Source: an actinobacterium acMicro-4
GTDB taxonomy: Bacteria > Actinomycetota > Actinomycetes > Actinomycetales > Microbacteriaceae
NCBI GenBank assembly: GCA_000754445.1
Contig: JNSD01000001.1
Location: forward strand, 73,351-137,350
Length of the DNA: 64,000 bases
Direction: 5' to 3'
Below the pieces are notes generated by a model, which did not search any database, was not told the origin of the DNA, and was given only the letters and a program-made list of their open reading frames with translations. Shown here in pieces: positions 56,557-64,000 of the stretch (position 1 is the stretch's first letter; each line of letters opens with the position of its first letter). Made by a program: the position numbers and the translations under genes.

Positions 56557-57825
56557 GTGCCTGAATCCACCGAAACCTCCCGTCTCCTAGACGCGAGACT
56601 GCGCGCCACAAAGGCGGCCTCGCGACTCGTCTCCAGTGCTTCAGCCGCTACCCGGGACCAGGCTCTGGCCGCCATACAGGAGGGTTTAGTCGCCCAGAGC
56701 GATGCGATCCTTGCTGCCAACGCAGAAGATTTGCGCCGCGGTGAAGCCGAAGGCATGAGCACTGCTCTGCAGGATCGCCTGCGCCTTACCCCCGAGCGTA
56801 TTCAGGGTCTTGTTGCGGCGGTCGGAGCTATTCGCGCGCTACCTGACCCTGTCGGTGATGTGTTGCGCGGGATGACGTTGCCCAATGGTCTCCAGGTGTC
56901 GCAGGTTCGGGTGCCCTTTGGGGTCGTGGGCGCCATTTATGAGGCGAGACCCAATGTGACGATTGACATCACGGCCTTGGCGCTCAAGAGCGGAAATGCG
57001 GTGGTGCTGCGCGGTGGCTCGGCGGCTGAGGCCACCAACAGCGTGGTTGTTGCCATGATGAATCGCGCCCTCGAGACGGTGGGCCTTCCAGGTGCCGCCA
57101 TCGCGAGCGTTGACGACGTGGGACGCGAAGGCGCCGAAGCAATGATGGCAGCACGGGGACTTATCGATGTGCTTATTCCCCGCGGGTCAGCAGCACTCAT
57201 TGAGGCAGTGGTCTCGCAATCACATGTTCCCGTGATTGAAACGGGGTCTGGTGTCGTGCACATCTTCGTCGACGAAACCGCAGATCTCGACAACGCGTTA
57301 GAGATCATCGTCAACGCCAAAGTCCAGCGCCCGAGTGTGTGCAATTCCCTGGAGACTCTGCTCGTGCACCGTAGCGTCGCCGATCGTTTCCTCCCAGGAA
57401 TTGCTGAGGCGCTCGCCTCACACTCTGTTGTGCTGCACGGGTGCGAGGCAACGAGAGTGTTGATTCCAGAGGCCAGTGTGGCCACGGAGGCTGACTGGGC
57501 GACTGAGTATTTGGCCCTGGAGCTTGCCATCAAGGTCGTTGACTCACTCGATGAAGCGCTGCGCCACATAGCCACCTACTCGACCCAACACACGGAATCG
57601 ATTCTGACCAACGATATGGGCAACGCCGATCGTTTCCTGGCTGAGGTTGATTCCGCAGTGGTGATGGTCAACGCGTCCACGAGGTTCACTGACGGGGGAG
57701 AGTTTGGCTTTGGCGCTGAGGTGGGTATCTCCACTCAGAAACTGCATGCCCGGGGGCCAATGGGGCTTCCCGAACTGACCAGCACCAAGTGGCTGGTTCG
57801 CGGTTCTGGCCAAGTCCGCGCGTAG
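56557..57825 (+). CDS. proA: Glutamate-5-semialdehyde dehydrogenase (gamma-glutamyl phosphate reductase)
   Basis: A 422-residue aldehyde dehydrogenase-like enzyme converting glutamyl phosphate to semialdehyde in proline synthesis. EARPNVTIDITALALKSGNAVVLRGGS is the conserved NADP/acyl region; the catalytic cysteine is in QRPSVCNSLE. Length is normal. It starts four bases after proB with GTG 56557. Confidence 0.95.
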   Translation: MPESTETSRLLDARLRATKAASRLVSSASAATRDQALAAIQEGLVAQSDAILAANAEDLRRGEAEGMSTALQDRLRLTPERIQGLVAAVGAIRALPDPVGDVLRGMTLPNGLQVSQVRVPFGVVGAIYEARPNVTIDITALALKSGNAVVLRGGSAAEATNSVVVAMMNRALETVGLPGAAIASVDDVGREGAEAMMAARGLIDVLIPRGSAALIEAVVSQSHVPVIETGSGVVHIFVDETADLDNALEIIVNAKVQRPSVCNSLETLLVHRSVADRFLPGIAEALASHSVVLHGCEATRVLIPEASVATEADWATEYLALELAIKVVDSLDEALRHIATYSTQHTESILTNDMGNADRFLAEVDSAVVMVNASTRFTDGGEFGFGAEVGISTQKLHARGPMGLPELTSTKWLVRGSGQVRA

Positions 57826-57889
57826 GTGGGCACTAATGTGCGCAAGCCGGTAGATTAGGGGGTAGTGCGCCCATGAAAGGATTTTCGTT

Positions 57890-58084
57890 GTGAGTATTGC
57901 AGACGTCGTTATTGCCTCCGGAGAAGTCGTCAATGAACTTCCATTCCCCACCTGGGTCTATGGCGTGGTGTTCCTTGTGGGTTTCTTTGCGTTGGCCATG
58001 GTGACCTACAGCTATCGAAATGTTGCCAATCGTCACCGCCACAAATCAGGCGGTGCTGACCAATCTCACGCTGGTCACCACTAA
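57890..58084 (+). CDS. Small single-pass membrane protein
   Basis: A 64-residue protein with one predicted membrane helix (about residues 22–42) and a C-terminal basic/histidine-rich tail ending HAGHH, with the pattern YSYRNVANRHRHK. AAAGGA precedes the GTG start. Similar short proteins occur between proA and nadD in relatives of this group; function unknown. It starts nadD's operon, which begins six bases later. Confidence 0.65.
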   Translation: MSIADVVIASGEVVNELPFPTWVYGVVFLVGFFALAMVTYSYRNVANRHRHKSGGADQSHAGHH

Positions 58085-58090
58085 GACACC

Positions 58091-58687
58091 ATGAGCTCCA
58101 CACGTCGCCCCCGTATTGGGATTATGGGTGGCACGTTCGACCCCATTCACCATGGCCACTTAGTGGCTGCCAGTGAAGCCCAGGTCGCACTCGAACTCGA
58201 TGAGGTGATTTTCGTGCCCACCGGGCAACCTGCCGACAAAGCGGCAGTCTCGCCCGGAGAGCACCGCTATCTGATGACTGTTATCGCGACCGCCTCAAAC
58301 CCGCGTTTTCGGGTCAGCCGAGTGGACATTGATCGACCCGGGATCACCTACACAGTCGACACCTTGGATGACATGCGACGGGAGTTTCCGGGTGCTGACC
58401 TTTTCTTTATTACGGGCGCTGATGCCCTGCAGACCTTCCTCTCCTGGAAAGATGCCGAGAACTTGATGGCAAAGGCTCACTTCGTGGGTGTGTCCAGGCC
58501 TGGCCATGAACTCTCGACTGCCGGTCTACCGGCCGGTGGAGTGACCGTGATGGAGGTGCCGGCGCTCGCGATTTCTTCCACTGACTGCAGAACCCGCGTG
58601 AAGGCTGGGCGCCCGGTGTGGTATTTGCTCCCAGATGGCGTAGTCCAGTACATTGCCAAGCATGGTCTGTACCGGGGTGACCAGTGA
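58091..58687 (+). CDS. nadD: Nicotinate-nucleotide adenylyltransferase
   Basis: A 198-residue NAD-synthesis enzyme joining nicotinate mononucleotide with AMP. The nucleotidyltransferase motif [12 protein letters not shown] is at residues 14–25 and [11 protein letters not shown] near the C-terminus is the ISSTxxR motif. Normal family length. The next gene overlaps its stop by four bases. Confidence 0.95.
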   Translation: MSSTRRPRIGIMGGTFDPIHHGHLVAASEAQVALELDEVIFVPTGQPADKAAVSPGEHRYLMTVIATASNPRFRVSRVDIDRPGITYTVDTLDDMRREFPGADLFFITGADALQTFLSWKDAENLMAKAHFVGVSRPGHELSTAGLPAGGVTVMEVPALAISSTDCRTRVKAGRPVWYLLPDGVVQYIAKHGLYRGDQ

Positions 58688-59508
58688 CTAACCCACCAAT
58701 TGGGCAAGAAATGTCCCGGCGGCAACGTCGGGCGTTGCAAGAACAAAGCTTCCAGCCAGTGGCTGGGTCGACTCCGCCTGCTCCCTACTACTCCCTTGTC
58801 GACCCCCCGGTAGTGTCCCAGGCTCCGATTGCTACACCACCTCCACCACCAGCAGCACCACCACCGTCCCGCCGAGAGCGTCGGCAACAGCAGCAGAACC
58901 CTGAGGGGTTCGCCTACCCCCCTGCGACTGTTGCACCGGCAGACCCGTTTGCCCCGTTTCAGGCACCGGCTCCTCCAGCAGACCCGTTTGCTCCATTCTC
59001 GGCACCGACTCCACCGGCAGACCCGTTGCCACCGGTCTTTTCTGCTCCGGCGACAACGGCGACCGCCGTTACCCAGCTCGTCGAGCCAGGCCTGGTTGTG
59101 TCACCGTCGCGGATGGTCGGAGACATGGCGTCCATGACCAATTCGTTGGTTCTTCCCGAGGCCCCCAGAGTCGACCTTGCTTCGCCGCTTGGCACCACCG
59201 GAGAGGTGGTGTTCACCGGTCAAATTCGATTGCCCCAAACCCTCTCCGAGAGGGGGTCTTTCCCGACCGCCGACCGCGAGGACGGTGATGTTATGGACGC
59301 CTATGTCACCGGGGCGATTCCTGCGAACACAAAGCCGCTGCGCGCTTCGCAGGCTGTCTCTGGTAAGACTGGGCCCTCGGATCTTCTGATGGTCAGGAGC
59401 ACTCGTTGGGGAACCGCTGTGGTTGTGACATCACTCGGCGCAGCGGTCTTGGGCTTAGCCGCTGTGGCGCTGCTGATTGTGGCCGTCATGACCGAAATGT
59501 TGGGCTAA
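58684..59508 (+). CDS. Proline-rich membrane-anchored protein of unknown function
   Basis: A 274-residue protein. Residues 1–130 are rich in proline, alanine and glutamine, with repeats of [26 protein letters not shown] and [12 protein letters not shown]; a conserved MSRRQRRAL and PSRRERRQQ start suggest basic cytosolic ends. A single membrane helix lies near the C-terminus (about residues 243–270), so most of the chain is in the cytoplasm. The GTG overlaps nadD (GTGA). Function is unknown; position between nadD and rsfS is typical of relatives. Confidence 0.7.
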   Translation: MTNPPIGQEMSRRQRRALQEQSFQPVAGSTPPAPYYSLVDPPVVSQAPIATPPPPPAAPPPSRRERRQQQQNPEGFAYPPATVAPADPFAPFQAPAPPADPFAPFSAPTPPADPLPPVFSAPATTATAVTQLVEPGLVVSPSRMVGDMASMTNSLVLPEAPRVDLASPLGTTGEVVFTGQIRLPQTLSERGSFPTADREDGDVMDAYVTGAIPANTKPLRASQAVSGKTGPSDLLMVRSTRWGTAVVVTSLGAAVLGLAAVALLIVAVMTEMLG

Positions 59509-59528
59509 ATGGCAGTGACGTGCCAGCC

Positions 59529-59927
59529 ATGACGGCGAGCACGGATGCTCTCTCGGCTGTGGCGATTGCAGCACACGCTGCGCTCAACAAACTGGGGACA
59601 GACCTTGTGGCACTGGATGTGTCAGAACATATGCCCCTGACTGACATCTTCTTCATCTGCAGTGCGCGCAACGAGCGCATGGCGATGTCGATTGCCGATG
59701 CCATCGAAGAAGCCCTTGGTGAACGGGGTGTTCGGAAACTGCGTCAAGAAGGTCGTAGCGATGGTCGATGGATTCTGCTGGATTTCGGTGACATCATTGT
59801 GCACGTTTTCCACGAGGAGGAGAGGCTCTACTACCAGCTTGAGCGACTCTGGCGCGATTGTCCGGTTGTCTCGTTGCCGAGCCACGACCAGGATGGTGCC
59901 GGCGCGAAGTCATCCATTTCGCTGTAG
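59529..59927 (+). CDS. rsfS: Ribosomal silencing factor RsfS
   Basis: A 132-residue protein that binds L14 and blocks 30S–50S joining in starvation. The DUF143 core is clear: DLVALDVSEHMPLTDIFFICSARNERM, GRWILLDFGDIIVHVFHEEERLYYQLERLW. ATG 59529 is used; GTG 59520 is a possible start. It is followed by tRNA-Ala. Confidence 0.93.
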   Translation: MTASTDALSAVAIAAHAALNKLGTDLVALDVSEHMPLTDIFFICSARNERMAMSIADAIEEALGERGVRKLRQEGRSDGRWILLDFGDIIVHVFHEEERLYYQLERLWRDCPVVSLPSHDQDGAGAKSSISL

Positions 59928-59951
59928 TAGGCTGGCTCTCGCTTGCGAAAC

Positions 59952-60027
59952 GGGCCTGTGGCGCAGCTGGTAGCGCACCTGCATGGCATGCAGGGGGTCA
60001 GGGGTTCGAGTCCCCTCAGGTCCACCA
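59952..60027 (+). tRNA. tRNA-Ala (anticodon GGC)
   Basis: Acceptor arm GGGCCTG/CAGGTCC, D-arm GGCGCAGCTGGTAGCGC, anticodon arm CCTGC-ATGGCAT-GCAGG with GGC, T-loop GGTTCGAGTCC, encoded CCA at 60025–60027. Length is 76. Confidence 0.95.
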
Positions 60028-60048
60028 CTTGAGCATCGGGGGTAGAAC

Positions 60049-60702
60049 GTGAATGATTCCGCCCCCGACGCGCTCTCCAAGCGCAAAGACTATGGGTCCA
60101 TTGCCCTTGAAGAGGGCTCTTTGTCGTCAGACCCCATCGAACAGCTAATGGCATGGGTTGCCGAGGCTGATGCCGCGGGTATCTATGAGCCAAACGCCAT
60201 GGTGCTCTCGACCATTGACCCGGGTGGAGCACCCTCTTCTCGCACAGTTTTGTTGCGCGGCATTGACGAGCACGGCCTCTATTTCTATACCGATTACGGC
60301 TCCCGGAAGGGGCTGGCGCTGCTGGCTAACCCCGAGGTGTCGGTGGTGTTTCCGTGGTATGCCCAGCACCGGCAGGTACTGATTTACGGTCACGCGAGTC
60401 CCGTGGACTCGGAAGTTTCTGACGCTTATTTTGCGACACGGCCACGGGGTTCCCAGATTGGCGCGTGGTCCAGTGAGCAGTCGCGACCCATCGAATCCAG
60501 GGAGGCCCTAGAGGCACGGGTGCTTGAGATGGAAAGACGCTTCGCCGATAATCCGGATATCCCTCGTCCAGAATCCTGGGGCGGGTTTGTCATTGAACCG
60601 CAACGCATGGAATTCTGGGCGGGACGGACATCACGCCTGCACGATCGCGTGAGCTTCGACCGCGAGTCCAGGGGTTGGTCGGTTACCAGGCTGCAGCCCT
60701 AG
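60049..60702 (+). CDS. pdxH: Pyridoxamine/pyridoxine 5'-phosphate oxidase
   Basis: A 217-residue FMN enzyme making PLP. The conserved signature SSRTVLLRGIDEHGLYFYTDYGSRKG (about residues 62–87), FPWYAQHRQVLIYG and the C-terminal EFWAGRTSRLHDR are intact. The GTG start lies 21 bases after tRNA-Ala, so cotranscription with that tRNA is possible. It supplies cofactor for PLP enzymes such as the aminotransferase at 3770. Confidence 0.92.
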   Translation: MNDSAPDALSKRKDYGSIALEEGSLSSDPIEQLMAWVAEADAAGIYEPNAMVLSTIDPGGAPSSRTVLLRGIDEHGLYFYTDYGSRKGLALLANPEVSVVFPWYAQHRQVLIYGHASPVDSEVSDAYFATRPRGSQIGAWSSEQSRPIESREALEARVLEMERRFADNPDIPRPESWGGFVIEPQRMEFWAGRTSRLHDRVSFDRESRGWSVTRLQP

Positions 60703-60766
60703 AGCCGGGAATACACTGTCGTTCAGTGGGGTTATCAGTGGTGAACGCGCGGAGTGAGAGGACACT

Positions 60767-61828
60767 ATGGAGTCTCTGCAGCTAGGCCTGGACACCTTTG
60801 GCGATGTCAGCCATGACGCCAGGGGCGTGCCGCTTCCTTACGCAGAGGTAATTCGCAACGTCGTGGACGAAGCGGTTCTCGCTGATGAGGTCGGAGTCGA
60901 CGCAATTACGCTCGGTGAACACCACCGCGATGACTTTGCTATCTCCACGCCCGAAACGGTCCTCGCCGGGATTGCGATGAAAACCCAGCGCATTATCTTG
61001 AGCTCGGGGGTGACGGTATTGAGCTCGGATGACCCGATTAGGGTCTTCCAGCGCTTCGCCACTCTTGATGCCCTCTCCCACGGGCGGGCAGAGATCATTA
61101 TGGGCCGGGGTTCGTTCACGGAGTCCTTCCCCCTCTTTGGTTATGAGTTGGGCGACTATCAGGTCCTCTTCGAGGAGAAGCTCAACCTGTTTGCGGAGTT
61201 ACTGAAAGAAGGCCCGGTCACCTGGTCTGGCACAACCAGGAAGCCACTTGTTGACCAAGAGGTCTATCCCAAATCCCACTCTGGGACAATCCGAACCTGG
61301 GTGGGCGTTGGCGGTAGTCCCGAATCTGTTGTCCGGGCAGCGGGCTACGGATTCCCCCTGATGCTCGCGATTATTGGTGGCGCGCCTGAGCGATTTGGCC
61401 CCTATGTTGATCTCTATCACCGGGCACTCGATCAGCTTGGCAAGCCCTCGCAGCCCGTTGGCGTTCACTCACCTGGCCACATTGCCCGTACTGACGAGCA
61501 GGCTAGAGAAGAAATGTGGCCGCACTATGAGGCAATGTTTGGCCGGATTGGCCGGGAGCGTGGCTGGGCTCCCGCAACGAAGGAGCACTACCTCTCTGAG
61601 GTTCACCATGGAGCGCTCTTCGTGGGATCACCAGAAACTGTTGCCACCAAGATCGCCCGCACGGTCTCGGCGCTTGGAATTCAACGCTTTGATCTCAAGT
61701 ACTCCACTGGACCTATGCACCACGAGGTGCTGATGGAGAGTATCCAGATGTATGGAAGCGAGGTGATTCCGATGGTGCGCGACATGCTCGCTAGCGGGGT
61801 CACCGCTAGCGAGGCACACGCACTCTAG
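60767..61828 (+). CDS. LLM-class flavin-dependent oxidoreductase (luciferase-like)
   Basis: A 353-residue bacterial-luciferase-fold monooxygenase. The LGEHHRDDFAISTPETVLAGIA segment and GRAEIIMGRGSFTESFPLFG are typical of this family. It binds FMN or coenzyme F420; which one cannot be told. GAGAGGAC lies before the ATG. The substrate is unknown. Its stop overlaps the convergent rhodanese gene by four bases, and its last codons contain a perfect 11-base hairpin. Confidence 0.87.
   Translation: MESLQLGLDTFGDVSHDARGVPLPYAEVIRNVVDEAVLADEVGVDAITLGEHHRDDFAISTPETVLAGIAMKTQRIILSSGVTVLSSDDPIRVFQRFATLDALSHGRAEIIMGRGSFTESFPLFGYELGDYQVLFEEKLNLFAELLKEGPVTWSGTTRKPLVDQEVYPKSHSGTIRTWVGVGGSPESVVRAAGYGFPLMLAIIGGAPERFGPYVDLYHRALDQLGKPSQPVGVHSPGHIARTDEQAREEMWPHYEAMFGRIGRERGWAPATKEHYLSEVHHGALFVGSPETVATKIARTVSALGIQRFDLKYSTGPMHHEVLMESIQMYGSEVIPMVRDMLASGVTASEAHAL
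61787..61813. repeat. 27-base inverted repeat at the end of the luciferase-like gene
   Basis: CTCGCTAGCGG-GGTCA-CCGCTAGCGAG, 11-base perfect arms, ends 12 bases before the stop codon and also lies downstream of the convergent rhodanese gene. It could be a bidirectional terminator hairpin; no T run is present. Confidence 0.6.
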
Positions 61829-62187
61829 TTGGTAACTACCGGGATGCCACTGCTGGCAGAGGCTTCTTGGACGCTGCCACCGTTGGTCATGTTGCTAAAG
61901 CCCATGTTTGCCATCTGCGACATGGCCTGACCGGATCGGTTTCCTGAACGGCAGTAGATGAAGTAGGTCGCCTCGGGATCCAACTGGCTGACTTGCTGGG
62001 CAAAGTCAGGGGATTGCACATCGATATTGAGCGCACCGTCAAGGTGACCAGAGGCGTATTCTTCCGGAGTGCGGACGTCAATCACAATGGTGCCGGCCTC
62101 GAGTCCTACGGGTTCTGCGGGAGCGCAGGCGCTAACGCCCGCGGTGATGCCAAAGATTAGGGCTAGTGCGGTGAGGAGTTTTTTCAC
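61825..62187 (-). CDS. Rhodanese-domain lipoprotein
   Basis: A 120-residue extracytoplasmic sulfur-handling protein. GTG 62187 (GAAAGG upstream) opens a signal peptide with lipobox VSAC, then a single rhodanese domain: IVIDVRTPEEYASGHLDGALNID, with the catalytic cysteine in YCRSGNRSGQA. A CstR-type operator and TATAGT −10 lie just upstream, so expression is likely induced by sulfane sulfur. The protein would handle polysulfides or persulfides outside the membrane, complementing the cytosolic CoADR-Rhd. Confidence 0.88.
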   Translation of the reverse strand: MKKLLTALALIFGITAGVSACAPAEPVGLEAGTIVIDVRTPEEYASGHLDGALNIDVQSPDFAQQVSQLDPEATYFIYCRSGNRSGQAMSQMANMGFSNMTNGGSVQEASASSGIPVVTN

Positions 62188-62218
62188 AACAAACCTTTCG
62201 GGGTAATAATTCCCTAAC

Positions 62219-62224
62219 ACTATA
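62219..62224 (-). promoter_or_regulatory. −10 element of the rhodanese gene
   Basis: TATAGT on the minus strand, four bases past the CstR-type operator. The hexamer is identical to that of the CoA-disulfide reductase gene. Here a leader of about 25 bases with a Shine-Dalgarno follows. Confidence 0.65.
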
Positions 62225-62228
62225 CCAA

Positions 62229-62244
62229 ATACCCCAGGGGGTAT
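62229..62244. promoter_or_regulatory. CsoR/CstR-type operator (site 2)
   Basis: ATACCC-CAGG-GGGTAT, 15 of 16 bases identical to site 1 at 7658–7673, overlapping the −35/−10 spacer of the rhodanese promoter. It lies between that gene and the upstream antiporter gene. Confidence 0.8.
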
Positions 62245-62257
62245 AAAAATCGAAGGC

Positions 62258-63424
62258 TTACGCGTGTCGGCTCAACCACTTCTTGAACGCGGGAGCGTCG
62301 GGGACCCGCGCAATTAGTGGCCCAACAATCACAGTAATCAGGACGTAGGCGGTGGCTAGGGGGGCAATCAGGGGCTCTACCCCAGCGCTCACAGCAAGCC
62401 CGGCAATGACGATGGAGAACTCACCACGGGAGGTCAGGGTGAAGCCACTGCGCCAGCGACCGGGAACTCCAATTCCAGCCCACTTGGCAGCCAAATAACC
62501 TGACCACACTTTCGTGCCCATCGTGACCACGGCCAACGCAAGCGCAGGGAGCAGCATGGGGATGACCAGGCTTGCGTCCGTCGACAGACCAAAAAACAGA
62601 AAGAAAGCCGCTGCAGAGAGATCTCGCAGCGGCGAGAGCAATGTCCCGGCACTGTGGGCGACTTGTCCGGAGAGTGCGATGCCCACCAAGAATGCACCAA
62701 CCGCAGAGCTGACATTGACCTGTTGGGCAAAGCCCGCAACGAGCAGCGTGAGTCCCAAAACCCCGAGCAACAGAGACTCTGGGTGGCCAGCGCTAAAGAG
62801 ACTCGAGAGCCGATCACCGTGTCGAAGGGCGAGATACAAAATGACCACCACCGCCACCACCGAAATTGCCAGGGTGATTCCCCCCTCGAGAATGCCTGCT
62901 CCAATTAAAAGAACTGAGAGCACCGGCAGATAGAACGCCATCACGAGGTCCTCAATGACAAGAATCGAGAGAATTGTCGGTGTCTCCCGGTTTCCCAGTC
63001 GCCCAAGATCGCTCAGAACCTTCGCAATCACACCGGAGGATGAAATATATGTGATTCCGGCCAGAGCAAACGCAGCGATTGGTGACCATCCAAGGAGCAG
63101 ACCCGTGGCAAAACCGGGGGCTCCGTTGGCGAGGAGGTCGAGCAGTCCCGCTGCGCGGGATTGTTTGAGATTGGTGACCAGTTCGGACGCTGAATACTCG
63201 ATGCCGAGCATCACCAACAACAAGATGACGCCGAGCTCGCTACCAATCGCTATGAACTCACTGCTCTCGCCATCCGAGAGTAGCCCCGAGCTTCCCGCAA
63301 TCAGCCCCAAGACCAGATACAGCGGAATAGGCGATATTCCGAAACGGATGGCCAGCCGGGAGAGAAGCCCCAGGAGAAGCAGAAGCGCTCCAACCTCAAT
63401 CAAGAGGGACGCTACCGAATGCAT
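62258..63424 (-). CDS. CPA2-type cation:proton antiporter (KhtU/KefB-like)
   Basis: A 388-residue Na+/H+ exchanger-fold protein with about 12 predicted helices. Typical segments are GLIAGSSGLLSDGE, the re-entrant ITYISSSGVIAKVL, the ILVIEDLVMAFYLPV (ED motif for ion transport) and GEFSIVIAGLA. No C-terminal RCK domain is fused; the adjacent upstream gene encodes it separately, as in KhtTU of Bacillus, a K+/H+ antiporter. The three-base gap between the two argues for one operon. The rhodanese gene downstream has its own promoter. Confidence 0.87.
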   Translation of the reverse strand: MHSVASLLIEVGALLLLLGLLSRLAIRFGISPIPLYLVLGLIAGSSGLLSDGESSEFIAIGSELGVILLLVMLGIEYSASELVTNLKQSRAAGLLDLLANGAPGFATGLLLGWSPIAAFALAGITYISSSGVIAKVLSDLGRLGNRETPTILSILVIEDLVMAFYLPVLSVLLIGAGILEGGITLAISVVAVVVILYLALRHGDRLSSLFSAGHPESLLLGVLGLTLLVAGFAQQVNVSSAVGAFLVGIALSGQVAHSAGTLLSPLRDLSAAAFFLFFGLSTDASLVIPMLLPALALAVVTMGTKVWSGYLAAKWAGIGVPGRWRSGFTLTSRGEFSIVIAGLAVSAGVEPLIAPLATAYVLITVIVGPLIARVPDAPAFKKWLSRHA

Positions 63425-63427
63425 GCT

Positions 63428-63922
63428 CTAGAGGTGGCCGTCGGTGAGCAAAGAGCCCAGTTGCTCGAGGCCCTTCTGGGTTCCCACAGCCACAACAATG
63501 TCGCCGGCTTCGAGGAGATCCGTAGGGGTGGGAGAGGGCGTTACCGCAGCACCGCGCAAGATCGCCACAATCGAGGACTTTGTCAGGGTCCGTGCTTTGG
63601 TGTCACCGAGAGTTTTGCTAGCAAAGGGTGAGCTGGCAGAGAGCACAAATTGTTCGGTATAGAGGCCGGTTGCCTTGTCGCCCAGACTTGCCAGTTGGCC
63701 GAGGATGAGCGATGTGCCAAGAACTTCTGAGAGCGCCATCGCCTCGTCATCGCTCAGTGAGATGGCGTCACTGCAGGCATCGGGATCCGCTGGATCAAAC
63801 ACAGCCAGTTCACGCTCCCCATCGCGGTGGGTGACAACCCCTAAACGGCGTCCCGACTTAGTGATGACATCGTGCCTAGTGCCAATACCCGGGAGGTCAA
63901 CTTTCTCAATGCGCACGCTCAT
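63428..63922 (-). CDS. RCK_C/TrkA-C regulatory subunit (KhtT-like)
   Basis: A 164-residue soluble protein. The first half (VRIEKVDLPGIGTRHDVITKSGRRLGVVTHRDGERELAVFD) matches the N-terminal domain of KhtT, and the second (SSIVAILRGAAVTPSPTPTDLLEAGDIVVAVG) is an RCK_C/TrkA-C domain that binds a nucleotide such as c-di-AMP in Bacillus relatives. It likely gates the antiporter encoded next. The ATG is at 63922; upstream 78 bases to the window end show nothing recognisable. Confidence 0.85.
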   Translation of the reverse strand: MSVRIEKVDLPGIGTRHDVITKSGRRLGVVTHRDGERELAVFDPADPDACSDAISLSDDEAMALSEVLGTSLILGQLASLGDKATGLYTEQFVLSASSPFASKTLGDTKARTLTKSSIVAILRGAAVTPSPTPTDLLEAGDIVVAVGTQKGLEQLGSLLTDGHL

Positions 63923-64000
63923 ATTTCACAGGCTAGCAGGTGGCACCGGGAGCACTTCCGACTGCAATCCGGGGTGTGGAACTCGGGGCGTGGAGCTCGG

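Noticed and set aside
58829-59060. Repeat unit resembling a CRISPR or tandem repeat in the proline-rich gene
   Set aside because: Repeats are protein-coding PADPFAPF units without spacers.

Overview
The window looks like a single-chromosome segment of a high-GC Gram-positive bacterium. The best fit is a streamlined member of the Actinomycetota, probably family Microbacteriaceae. I base this on gene content and order (tRNA-Pro–tig–clpP1–clpP2–clpX; ileS–folC–DUF4233–ndk; rne–rplU–rpmA–obg–proB–proA–nadD–rsfS; dapB–thyX–dapA–rnj), on an actinobacterial-type ileS T-box, on many GTG starts, and on tight packing with no gene-free stretch above about 240 bases. The genus is not determinable from what I can see. 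No insertion sequence, prophage, CRISPR array or plasmid gene is visible.

Layout. 1–6.7 kb: the 3' part of an FtsK/SpoIIIE-type ATPase, then a right-to-left amino-acid catabolism set (alanine dehydrogenase, asparaginase II-type, 4-aminobutyrate aminotransferase), an OsmC protein and an FKBP lipoprotein. 6.7–9.7 kb: an MpaB-type oxygenase diverges from a sulfane-sulfur module (CoA-disulfide reductase/rhodanese fusion plus a CstR-like repressor). 9.7–18.9 kb: lysine/peptidoglycan precursor synthesis (dapB, dapA), thyX, RNase J, and a redox group (OsmC, thioredoxin, DUF4395, MsrA). 19–29 kb: ssb, a small lipoprotein with an RBS-occluding hairpin, ettA, tesB, truncated haemoglobin, MscS, aminopeptidase N and a long coiled-coil protein. 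28.5–31.5 kb: a frame-disrupted rpiB, an Fpg/Nei glycosylase and an amidohydrolase. 31.5–37 kb: two tRNAs and the proteostasis block tig–clpP1–clpP2–clpX. 37–48 kb: valS and ileS (both of unusual subtype), an MHS-family transporter with a TetR regulator, folC, ndk and a VKOR homologue. 48–60 kb: rne with a strongly structured leader, a permease/TIGR03943/surface-protein trio, then rplU–rpmA–obg–proB–proA–nadD–rsfS and tRNA-Ala. 60–64 kb: pdxH, a luciferase-like monooxygenase, a rhodanese lipoprotein under a second CstR-type operator, and a KhtTU-like K+/H+ antiporter pair. The last 78 bases hold nothing I recognise.

How parts work together. Two near-identical 16-bp operators 54 kb apart, each at a TATAGT −10 element, link the CoA-disulfide reductase/rhodanese fusion, its own CstR-like regulator and the distant rhodanese lipoprotein into one predicted persulfide-responsive regulon. 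A recurring promoter layout, TANNNT followed by exactly six bases and the start codon, precedes at least eight genes and implies widespread leaderless transcription. Start codons here were chosen by Shine-Dalgarno fit or by this leaderless spacing. I did not find an obvious wholly new defence or biosynthetic system; the most second-look-worthy items are the sulfur regulon, the broken rpiB, the hairpin-rich rne leader and the uncharacterised permease trio.
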